Assembly (NCBI RefSeq): GCF_030053345.1
Contig: NZ_JASGBP010000001.1
Span: 248,001 to 312,000, forward strand
Length of the DNA: 64,000 bases
Reading direction: 5' to 3'
From: Flavobacterium sedimenticola
Lineage (GTDB): Bacteria; Bacteroidota; Bacteroidia; Flavobacteriales; Flavobacteriaceae
Position numbers and translations under genes: made by a program. Each line of letters begins with the position of its first letter. Position 1 is the stretch's first letter. Below are positions 24,760 to 32,442 of this stretch, piece after piece. The notes under the pieces are model-generated. The model made no database searches and had not been told where the DNA came from. It saw only the letters and a list, made by a program, of their open reading frames with translations.

Positions 24760-26493
24760 ATGAATGGCAAATTTCTATTCTTTATATTTTTAATCACCTC
24801 AACCACTATCGGTCAAAGTTGGCAATGGGGCAAACGCGGGGGCGCTTTAGAAGCTTTGCCAATCGATGCTGTGCAGTATCAGGAGCAGACCTATAGTTTG
24901 GTAACCGATAGCCAAAAACGGATTTACGGATTATCACGTGTTGGGTTTACGGGATTGAATATAGATAATTTGCCAAAGACCAATTTTGATAATGGTTCTA
25001 CTCCGGATGATTATGCTTTATTTAGCTTTGCTTGTGATGGCAGTTATCGTTGGTCAAAGATTATAGGAGGCATAGATGATGAAGTAGTGCATCCGCTTCA
25101 AGTTGATGGTAATAATAATGTGTACATGGCCGGTAAATTTGCAAATTGTCATACAGACGCCAATTTTCCGGCACGTATTGATAGTGATTTTATCAATACC
25201 CATATGGATTGTAGATTGCTATTTCTTACCAAGTATGACGAAGATGGAACGTTGCAATGGATAAGACGTCCACAAGCCGCCGGTGTGGATATTAGCGTAA
25301 GTTATTCTCAAACTCGGAGTTCCGGTGTACAAGTAGGTCCAGATGGAACGATTTATTGGTTAACTCTATTGCCGCCGGGAGCTTATGCAGATGGGGGCTT
25401 CGTTAATTCGCAAGCAGGTAGTAATTGGTTTATTCTCAAATACAATACAAATGGTGATTATTTAGGAACTATTCCTATAAACATTCAGACTAGCGGAGGT
25501 TTTACGTTTCTTCAGTTTCAAATTAATCCTTACAATAATAATTTTTATTTTTATGCCACTAAATTCGATAGTTTTGATACGGCAACCATAGCAGGCAATA
25601 CTATAAATAATTCAACTTTTTTAGCGAGTTATGATTCCCAGGGTAATTATCTATGGCATCGTGTGGATACCTTTGTCGATCCCGGTTACTTGTTTTTGTA
25701 TAATCTTCAATTTGACTCTCAAAATAATATTTACCTAGGAGGCAAAATAGCCGGTTTCAGCTTTGGTAGTTTTTTAGGTTTAACAGTTCCTGAAACTATC
25801 ATTCCCGGTTTTGTCATGAAAGTTAATTCGACAGCCACACAATTGTTGTGGAGTTCCTATAGCAATAAAGGTTCGGAAAATTATGGTGGTATTGTTTTAA
25901 ACGGTAACGAGCTCGCTTACACAAGCTATTGTGCCGGAACTGATTTCACTTGGGGAACGCAAACTTTAAATGCCAGTAATATATTTAATAACGAAGGCAC
26001 TGAAGTTTTACTGGCCCGATTTAACAGGGATACCGGTGCCTGCTTAGGACTTACCAAGATACCGGGTAATGACGGTTTTAATGATGTTGGGACGGCTATT
26101 ACTGCCGACGTTTCGGGTGATTATATTTTGGGTGGTGCAATTGGCGGTACACTTACGTTTAACAACAATCAACAAATTACTAACAGCGGTTCTCAATCAG
26201 ATTTTTTTGTGGCTAAGTATGCCACAGAGGCTTGTTCGCCTTTGGCTGTAAACGAGTTCGAAAAGGAAAAAGTGACGCTTTATCCTAATCCTGTCTCTGA
26301 CGTTGTTTATGTGCGTATTGAAGAGTCGATGATGTATTCTATCTACAACATGCTTGGTGTGAAAGTTATGGATGGCATCGTAACGGATCGTAATCAAGGT
26401 ATCGACGTAAGGTCTCTGGCCAATGGTTGCTATTTAATTCAATTGGAGGATGAACGTGGCGTACATCAAAGTATGAAGTTTATAAAAGAATAA
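24760..26493 (+). CDS. T9SS-secreted repeat protein, first tandem copy
   Basis: 577 residues. A signal peptide (MNGKFLFFIFLITSTTIGQ) is followed by SWQWGKRGGAL and a body of beta-propeller-like SBBP-type repeats (VDGNNNVYMAGKF, FDSQNNIYLGGKIAGFSFG, GDYILGGAIGG). The last 80 or so residues form a type A T9SS sorting domain (VTLYPNPVSDVVYVRIEE, ending GCYLIQLEDERGVHQSMKFIKE). Export across the outer membrane by the type IX system is therefore expected. The next gene is a paralogue whose 3' third is nearly identical. Function beyond secretion is unknown. Confidence 0.88.
   Translation: MNGKFLFFIFLITSTTIGQSWQWGKRGGALEALPIDAVQYQEQTYSLVTDSQKRIYGLSRVGFTGLNIDNLPKTNFDNGSTPDDYALFSFACDGSYRWSKIIGGIDDEVVHPLQVDGNNNVYMAGKFANCHTDANFPARIDSDFINTHMDCRLLFLTKYDEDGTLQWIRRPQAAGVDISVSYSQTRSSGVQVGPDGTIYWLTLLPPGAYADGGFVNSQAGSNWFILKYNTNGDYLGTIPINIQTSGGFTFLQFQINPYNNNFYFYATKFDSFDTATIAGNTINNSTFLASYDSQGNYLWHRVDTFVDPGYLFLYNLQFDSQNNIYLGGKIAGFSFGSFLGLTVPETIIPGFVMKVNSTATQLLWSSYSNKGSENYGGIVLNGNELAYTSYCAGTDFTWGTQTLNASNIFNNEGTEVLLARFNRDTGACLGLTKIPGNDGFNDVGTAITADVSGDYILGGAIGGTLTFNNNQQITNSGSQSDFFVAKYATEACSPLAVNEFEKEKVTLYPNPVSDVVYVRIEESMMYSIYNMLGVKVMDGIVTDRNQGIDVRSLANGCYLIQLEDERGVHQSMKFIKE
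25831..26460 (+). repeat. near-identical 3' segment shared with the next gene
   Basis: This segment recurs at an offset of 1770 bases. The first 338 bases (25831-26168 with 27601-27938) show no mismatch by eye; the rest has scattered single changes. The 5' parts of the two genes have diverged much more. Confidence 0.9.
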
Positions 26494-26526
26494 TTGAAAT
26501 CCAGACCAACTCTGCAATATCGAGCT

Positions 26527-28263
26527 ATGTACAATAAAGTATTACTAATAGTTTTGTTTTTTAGTGTGAGCAGTTATGGTCAAAGTTGGCAATGGGGCAA
26601 ACGCGGCGGAGCTTTAGAGCCTCTGCCTTTGACCTACCAACATACCCAGGAACAAACTTATAGCTTGGTTACTGACAACCAAAAACGGATTTACGGATTA
26701 TCACGGGTTGGTTTTACCGGTTTGGATATTGATGGTGTACCCAAGGCTAATTTTGATAGCGGTTCTACTCCTGATGATTATGCCCTGTTTAGCTTTGGCT
26801 GTGATGGTAGTTATCGATGGTCTAAAATCATTGGAGGCCTAAATGATGAAACAGTCAATTTATTGCAGGTTGATGCGAGCAACAATATTTATATGTCAGG
26901 CAAATTCAGTGATTGTCACAGCGATGTCAATTTTCCTTCGCGCATAGATAGTGATTTTATCAATACGCATATGGATTGTAGATTATTATTCCTTACCAAG
27001 TATGACGAAGATGGTAATCTACAATGGATTAAAAGACCACAACCAGTTGGTGTTGACGTAAATGCATCCTATGGTCAAACAGCCAGTCGTGGATTGCAAG
27101 TTGATTCTTCAGGAAATATATATTGGTTGGTAGCTTTGGCACCGGGAACATATGCAGACGGAGGTTTTGTTAATTCACAGACAGGGAGCAATTGGTTTAT
27201 TTTGAAGTATAATGCCAATGGAGATTTCTTGGGAGTTGTTCCATTAAATATGCAGCTAAGCGGCAGTTTTGGTGCAAAATTTATTTTTAAGCGAAATCCT
27301 AATAATGGTTACTTCTATTTAAGTACCGAAAGATTGGATGATACTGATACTGCTGTCGTTGCAGGGAATTCTATAAGTGGTTCTACATTTTTGGCTTGTT
27401 TTGATTCTCTGGGTAATTATTTATGGCACAGAACCGATACATTTCCGGCTTCAGGTTATCTGTTTTTATATGATATTGTATTTGATTCTGAAAACAATAT
27501 TTACATTGGAGGAAAAATGGCAGGATTTAGTTTTGGAAGCTTTTTAGGGTTGACTATTCCCGAGACCATTATTCCCGGTTTTGTGATGAAAGTTAATCCG
27601 ACAGCCACACAATTGTTGTGGAGTTCCTATAGCAATAAAGGTTCGGAAAATTATGGTGGTATTGTTTTAAACGGTAACGAGCTCGCTTACACAAGCTATT
27701 GTGCCGGAACTGATTTCACTTGGGGAACGCAAACTTTAAATGCCAGTAATATATTTAATAACGAAGGCACTGAAGTTTTACTGGCCCGATTTAACAGGGA
27801 TACCGGTGCCTGCTTAGGACTTACCAAGATACCGGGTAATGACGGTTTTAATGATGTTGGGACGGCTATTACTGCCGACGTTTCGGGTGATTATATTTTG
27901 GGTGGTGCAATTGGCGGTACACTTACGTTTAACAACAACCAACAAATTACTAACAGCGGTTCTCAATCGGATTTTTTTATGGCTAAGTATGCTACAGAGG
28001 CTTGTTCGCCTTTGGCTGTAAACGAGTTCGAAAAGGAAAAAGTGACGCTTTATCCTAATCCTGTGTCTGACGTTGTTTATGTGTGTATTGAAGAGTCGAT
28101 GATGTATTCTATCTATAACATGCTTGGGGTGAAAGTTATGGATGGCATCGTAACGGACCGTAATCAAGGTATCGACGTAAGGTCTCTGGCCAACGGTTGT
28201 TATTTAATTCAATTGGGTGATAGAAGTGCAACCTGTCAGAGGTTAAAATTTTTAAAACAATAA
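26527..28263 (+). CDS. T9SS-secreted repeat protein, second tandem copy
   Basis: 578 residues from the ATG at 26527 (MYNKVLLIVLFFSVSSYGQSWQWGKRGG). An in-frame TTG directly after the upstream stop is the alternative start but would spoil the signal peptide. The domain layout is the same as its neighbour: signal peptide, SBBP-type repeats and a type A T9SS sorting domain. The N-terminal two thirds differ from the first copy at many positions, while the C-terminal third is almost the same at the DNA level. The final residues differ again (GDRSATCQRLKFLKQ). The 33-base gap suggests co-transcription. Confidence 0.87.
   Translation: MYNKVLLIVLFFSVSSYGQSWQWGKRGGALEPLPLTYQHTQEQTYSLVTDNQKRIYGLSRVGFTGLDIDGVPKANFDSGSTPDDYALFSFGCDGSYRWSKIIGGLNDETVNLLQVDASNNIYMSGKFSDCHSDVNFPSRIDSDFINTHMDCRLLFLTKYDEDGNLQWIKRPQPVGVDVNASYGQTASRGLQVDSSGNIYWLVALAPGTYADGGFVNSQTGSNWFILKYNANGDFLGVVPLNMQLSGSFGAKFIFKRNPNNGYFYLSTERLDDTDTAVVAGNSISGSTFLACFDSLGNYLWHRTDTFPASGYLFLYDIVFDSENNIYIGGKMAGFSFGSFLGLTIPETIIPGFVMKVNPTATQLLWSSYSNKGSENYGGIVLNGNELAYTSYCAGTDFTWGTQTLNASNIFNNEGTEVLLARFNRDTGACLGLTKIPGNDGFNDVGTAITADVSGDYILGGAIGGTLTFNNNQQITNSGSQSDFFMAKYATEACSPLAVNEFEKEKVTLYPNPVSDVVYVCIEESMMYSIYNMLGVKVMDGIVTDRNQGIDVRSLANGCYLIQLGDRSATCQRLKFLKQ
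27601..28230 (+). repeat. second copy of the near-identical segment
   Basis: Pair of 25831-26460, offset 1770. Differences that can be seen include CAATC/CAACC, TCAGAT/TCGGAT, GTG/ATG and GTGCGT/GTGTGT codons. Confidence 0.9.
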
Positions 28264-28294
28264 AATGTTCCAAAAGTTAAAACGGCGACCTCTT

Positions 28295-28359
28295 TAGCCC
28301 CGACCTGCCTTCCGGCAGACAGGTTGGAGCTAGCTACCATGTAGCGCGAAAAGCGGGAA
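28295..28359 (+). repeat. structured intergenic element, copy B
   Basis: TAGCCCCGA is followed by an inserted palindrome (28304-28323, CCTGCCTTCCGGCAGACAGG), then TTGGAGC, hairpin GCTAC-CAT-GTAGC and GCGAAAAGCGGGA. The closing helix CCCG/CGGG is kept. It lies downstream of the second T9SS gene and before the terminator. Confidence 0.75.
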
Positions 28360-28406
28360 CAGGGACACCAAAAATGCCCGATCCGTTCGCTTCTAATTAA
28401 AAAAGC

Positions 28407-28437
28407 AAAACCCAACTTTTAGAGTTGGGTTTTTTGT
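28407..28437. terminator. bidirectional terminator
   Basis: AAAACCCAACT, loop TTTAG, AGTTGGGTTTT with T on one side and A on the other. It serves the T9SS genes and the convergent peptidase. Confidence 0.88.
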
Positions 28438-28442
28438 TTTAA

Positions 28443-30347
28443 CTATAAAGTTTCCTGCAACCATTTGTAGAATTCGCGCTGCCATACTAAAGCATTTTGC
28501 GGTTTTAACACCCAGTGGTTTTCCTCGGGGAAGAACATGAAACGGCTTTTGATACCGCGTAATTGTGCCGCTTGAAAGGCTTCTTGTCCTTGTCCGATAG
28601 GCACGCGGTAATCTTTACCGCCTTGGATGATTAGGATAGGCGTATTCCATTTGTCGACCATTTTAATCGGGTTGAACTGGCTGAAGGTTTTTTGAGCCGC
28701 CGCGTTATTTTTGTCCCAATACGGTCCGCCGTGATCCCAATTGTTAAAGAACACTTCTTCGGTGGTGCCATACATGCTTTCTAAATTGAAAACCCCGCAA
28801 TGCGAAATAAAGGTTTTAAAACGATTGTTGTGAATGCCGGCAAGGTAGAACACCGAATACCCACCATAACTGGCGCCAACAGCGCCTAAACGCGCTTTAT
28901 CGACATAACGTTCCTTAGCCACCTCATCGATGGCTGATAAATAGTCATCCATGACTTGTCCGCCCCAATCTTTCGAGATTTGTTCGTTCCAGGCTTGGCC
29001 GTGACCGTACATGCCGCGACGGTTGGGTGCTACCACTACATAACCTTGGGAGGCCATTAAGGAGAAGTTCCAACGGAAGGAATAGCTTTGCGTCAACGGG
29101 GATTGCGGTCCGCCCTGACAATACAACAGCGCCGGGTATTTTTTGGTTTTGTCGAAATTTGGCGGTAGGATTACCCATACCAACATTTTTTTACCGTCGG
29201 TTGTGGTAACGTAGCGTCTTTCATATTTGGGTAAGGACAGTTTAGCGTAAATTTCCTGATTGGTTTTGGTGAGTTGTGTCCACGTTTTTTTCTTGAAATT
29301 ATACGAATAAATTTCGGCCGCATGATTCATGTCGGTGCGCGTCACGATAATGTTATCTCCGGAGAACCCTACCAAATCATTCACGTCAAAATCGCCCGAA
29401 GTAATTTGTTTTACGGTGATGGCGATTTTGGTTAAACCGGGGAAATTAACTTCGAATAAATGTTTGGCTCCATCAACGGCTGCGGTAAAATATATTTTTT
29501 TGCCATCGGCGCTCCACAAAAAGTTATCGACACTTCCGTCCCAATTGGCTGTTAGGTTCATGTCGATACCATTAAAACGAACGATTAAATCGTTTTTATC
29601 AGCTTCGTAACCGTCGCGTTTCATTTGGAGCCAGGTCAAATTTCCGGTTGGAGAAAACACCGGGTTGGTATCGTAACCGAGATTGCTTTCGGTTAGGTTT
29701 TTGGTGGTTTTGGTGGCAATATTGTATTCGTACAGGTCGGTATTCGTAGAAACCGCATAGGCGGTTCCGGCTTTCTTTTTACACACGTAAATGATACTTT
29801 GGCTATCGGGCGACCAGGTGTAATCTTCCTCGCCTCCGAATGGTTTTTGCGGAGAATCGAAAGGCTCGTTAGGCATAATATCCATCGGCTTGCCTTTGGT
29901 TCCTTTATTAATGGCATAGAAAATATGATTGTGTGTTCCGTTATTCCAGGTATCCCAATGACGGTAATCTAAACCATCGTATACTTGTGCATCGGCTTTG
30001 TCCAGTTCGGGATACAAATCTTTTCCCAATACTTTTTCAACTTTTACTTCTTGTGTAGAGAGGATGTACTTGCCGTCGGGCGATACATTCTTATCGGCTA
30101 ACAACTCTTTGGTGTCTTCAACCGGTGTTGGTGTTCCGCCGTTTACCGGAATGGTAAAGAATTTGTTTCCCGACTTGTTATCTTCTACCGAAGGATAAGT
30201 AACTTTATAAACGATGCTTTTACCGTCTTTAGCCATCCCTAAAGCAGTTACTCTACCTAATTTCCAGAGTGTTTCCGGGGTAAGGATTTCTTGTGCCGAA
30301 GCCTTTATGCTCATAGTAGCGAGAATTATGAATACAATTTTTTTCAT
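28443..30347 (-). CDS. S9 family prolyl oligopeptidase, exported
   Basis: 634 residues from the ATG at 30347 (MKKIVFIILATMSIKASAQ, a signal peptide); the longer frame adds 11 residues without support. An N-terminal beta-propeller of WD/PD40-like strands (about 30-370) precedes the alpha/beta-hydrolase domain. The catalytic Ser lies in GASYGGYS, Asp in IIQGGKDYRVP and His in FPEENHWV. It probably acts in the periplasm on short peptides (acylaminoacyl or dipeptidyl peptidase type). A terminator separates it from the upstream lipoprotein operon. Confidence 0.92.
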   Translation of the reverse strand: MKKIVFIILATMSIKASAQEILTPETLWKLGRVTALGMAKDGKSIVYKVTYPSVEDNKSGNKFFTIPVNGGTPTPVEDTKELLADKNVSPDGKYILSTQEVKVEKVLGKDLYPELDKADAQVYDGLDYRHWDTWNNGTHNHIFYAINKGTKGKPMDIMPNEPFDSPQKPFGGEEDYTWSPDSQSIIYVCKKKAGTAYAVSTNTDLYEYNIATKTTKNLTESNLGYDTNPVFSPTGNLTWLQMKRDGYEADKNDLIVRFNGIDMNLTANWDGSVDNFLWSADGKKIYFTAAVDGAKHLFEVNFPGLTKIAITVKQITSGDFDVNDLVGFSGDNIIVTRTDMNHAAEIYSYNFKKKTWTQLTKTNQEIYAKLSLPKYERRYVTTTDGKKMLVWVILPPNFDKTKKYPALLYCQGGPQSPLTQSYSFRWNFSLMASQGYVVVAPNRRGMYGHGQAWNEQISKDWGGQVMDDYLSAIDEVAKERYVDKARLGAVGASYGGYSVFYLAGIHNNRFKTFISHCGVFNLESMYGTTEEVFFNNWDHGGPYWDKNNAAAQKTFSQFNPIKMVDKWNTPILIIQGGKDYRVPIGQGQEAFQAAQLRGIKSRFMFFPEENHWVLKPQNALVWQREFYKWLQETL

Positions 30348-30385
30348 AGGTGTTGATTTTTGCGGTCTAAATGTAATCAATCTTT

Positions 30386-30414
30386 ATAAAAAAAGCCACC
30401 CCAGAAGGATGGCT
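30386..30414 (-). terminator. terminator of the TonB/lipoprotein operon
   Basis: On the minus strand AGCCATCC, loop TTCT, GGGGTGGCT, then seven T. It ends the transcript of the gene at 30436-31815. Confidence 0.82.
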
Positions 30415-30435
30415 TATTGTTATAGCTGATGATGA

Positions 30436-31815
30436 TTAATTGATAACAATATCATCGATTTGCATGGTCGTGGTTACACCGGTACCGTTTCCGACATATT
30501 CGAAAACAAAGAAACCGTTTCCGGTTAACGTTCCCGGTATAGCGTAATTACCGCTGTTAGTAAAGTTGGTAGGATAACCCGAACTCAGTCCCGGAGAAAT
30601 TGTGAAACTTGAGGTAATGTCAACTAAAGTAGCGGCCGTGGCATCACCTCCGGCTACATAATCGGTGGTGTAATACACTTTCAAACAATTTCCGTTGGCA
30701 AATCCGGCTTTGGTTTTAAAGGAGAACGTACTTGCAGCTGTAAAATCAACCGGAACAAAGAACAACGTTCTGTTCGCTTCAGGAGTACCCCCAAATGAAG
30801 TCATTTGGATGTATTTGTTACCACTGAATGTTTTTACTTGCCAGTATCTGCTTCCCACAACGGCATCATTGATATACGCCGAGAAAACTTGTTGGTTAGT
30901 GGTATTGTAAGACGTAAATGGCTCATTAAGCGTTGCGAAATAACTCAATGCAGAACCTCCCAGCGGCGGATAAAAATCGATAGCCAAACGATCGTTGGTG
31001 AGATTGATATCGCTTTCTGTTCTTACCATAAATTGGTAATCGGAGTTGAATTTGGTTAAAACACCTCTGATTTTGCCGCTTTTAGACGGTACTGCTTTAG
31101 ACGCAAAAGTAGCATAAGAACTAATTCTGACAATAATAGTATTGCCGAATTGATCGGTAATTAAGTGATTCGTGGCACCTCCTAAATCGTTCAATGTAGC
31201 ATCGTAATAGGTTTTGCCTAAAGAGGCATCGGTAAACTGAACATTATCGAACTCAATTAATTTATTTAAATACGAATCGTTTAACGCTTGTGATACGGTG
31301 ATGTTATTGGTAATAGCCGCTTCACTTACACTACCGGTACAAGAACGGGTAATAATACTTTGGTATTCTACCGGTGAAATTCGGCCTACTTCGTCATCGG
31401 TAGGATCATCGGCAGTTCCGCCATTGTATAAGTTTCCTATTAACAAACCTCCGAATTCGGTCACGATGTATCTGTTTTTCATATTCACAAATACCTTTTG
31501 TCCCGGTGGGTATTTGGTGTACAAGTTATAATCGTCAACCGGAATGCTGAAAGCCTTTTGTCCATCAACAGAAACCATTGAAATTGATTTGTAGAAGTTT
31601 CCTCCTTCGTCACTTGACGTTACATACGCTTCAATAATGTCCTCATTTTCATATTTTAAATAAGAAGAAGAGGCCATAGCAGCTACATCCTGAACCGATT
31701 TTGTTGCCGTTAAAGTAGCACAATCTCCGCTTAAATCAGGATCTTTAAATTCGTCATTTACGCAACTTGCGAACAAAGCGGTAAATGCCAACGCTAAAAA
31801 TTTAAGATTTTTCAT
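30436..31815 (-). CDS. DUF5689-type surface lipoprotein
   Basis: 459 residues. Lipoprotein signal MKNLKFLALAFTALFASC with Cys18. The N-terminal half (about 30-270) resembles DUF5689 (YVTSSDEGGNFYKSISM, GQKVFVNMKNRYIVTEFGG, GKIRGVLTKFNSDYQFMVRTESDI). The C-terminal half looks like a choice-of-anchor-J-type beta-sandwich (SFKTKAGFANGNCLKVYYTTDYVAGGD, ending TTMQIDDIVIN). Last gene of the minus-strand set TonB receptor, small lipoprotein, this gene. Probably a cell-surface partner of the receptor; the substrate is unknown. Confidence 0.82.
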   Translation of the reverse strand: MKNLKFLALAFTALFASCVNDEFKDPDLSGDCATLTATKSVQDVAAMASSSYLKYENEDIIEAYVTSSDEGGNFYKSISMVSVDGQKAFSIPVDDYNLYTKYPPGQKVFVNMKNRYIVTEFGGLLIGNLYNGGTADDPTDDEVGRISPVEYQSIITRSCTGSVSEAAITNNITVSQALNDSYLNKLIEFDNVQFTDASLGKTYYDATLNDLGGATNHLITDQFGNTIIVRISSYATFASKAVPSKSGKIRGVLTKFNSDYQFMVRTESDINLTNDRLAIDFYPPLGGSALSYFATLNEPFTSYNTTNQQVFSAYINDAVVGSRYWQVKTFSGNKYIQMTSFGGTPEANRTLFFVPVDFTAASTFSFKTKAGFANGNCLKVYYTTDYVAGGDATAATLVDITSSFTISPGLSSGYPTNFTNSGNYAIPGTLTGNGFFVFEYVGNGTGVTTTMQIDDIVIN

Positions 31816-31824
31816 AGTTCTTTT

Positions 31825-32430
31825 TTAGTTATTTGAGTAAACTTTAATTTTATCAACCTGGAATAAGCCGTCAAGTGTCGTCCCGTTTCCGGTGGCTTTA
31901 AAAGCAATGTGAACCGTACCCGAATAATCGGCTAAACTGATTTCTCCTGAAGGAATATAAACATAACCGTTGGTCGTATTATCAGCCACTACGGCATTCA
32001 ATTGGGTCCATGTAGCGGCTAACACGTCGGTTCCGTTGTAATCCGTAGAGATAAAAACTTCTAACTTATTGGCCGGGTTATCGACAAAGTTGGTCGCGGA
32101 AGTAAAGCTCAATACGGCATTGGCATCTTGAGGTAACGTGATGGCAGGAGTTATGGCCCAACCAATGTTAGAGGCTTCTCCGCTTCCGAAAGAACTGAAT
32201 TGGATGTACCCGTCGTTATTAAAATCTCTTTCAATCCATAATTTAGTCCCTGCCTCAGCAAAATTGGTCCATCCTTCGAAATCAAAAGTAGCATTAAAAT
32301 TAATCTCTTCTTCGGGGAAGTCCTCAGAGAAAATTAACGGTTTAAACGGGGCAATCTCCGTATCATCCGAGCAGCTTACTACCATACTGAAGGTGAATAA
32401 AGCCAAACAAAATTTAGATATATTTTTCAT
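31825..32430 (-). CDS. choice-of-anchor-J-like lipoprotein
   Basis: 201 residues. Signal MKNISKFCLALFTFSMVVSC with Cys20, then a beta-sandwich resembling the choice-of-anchor J module: FDFEGWTNFAEAGTKLWIERDF, FGSGEASNIGWAITPAITLP, LEVFISTDYNGTDV and the closing GLFQVDKIKVY. It is 9 bases upstream of the DUF5689 gene and 12 bases downstream of the TonB receptor, so the three are one operon. Its C-terminal module resembles that of the next gene. Probably surface exposed. Confidence 0.8.
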   Translation of the reverse strand: MKNISKFCLALFTFSMVVSCSDDTEIAPFKPLIFSEDFPEEEINFNATFDFEGWTNFAEAGTKLWIERDFNNDGYIQFSSFGSGEASNIGWAITPAITLPQDANAVLSFTSATNFVDNPANKLEVFISTDYNGTDVLAATWTQLNAVVADNTTNGYVYIPSGEISLADYSGTVHIAFKATGNGTTLDGLFQVDKIKVYSNN

Positions 32431-32442
32431 ATTTCTATTGTA

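Noticed and set aside
24760..28263. Tandem similar genes as an insertion sequence or composite element
   Set aside because: No transposase or terminal inverted repeats; both are intact T9SS cargo genes.
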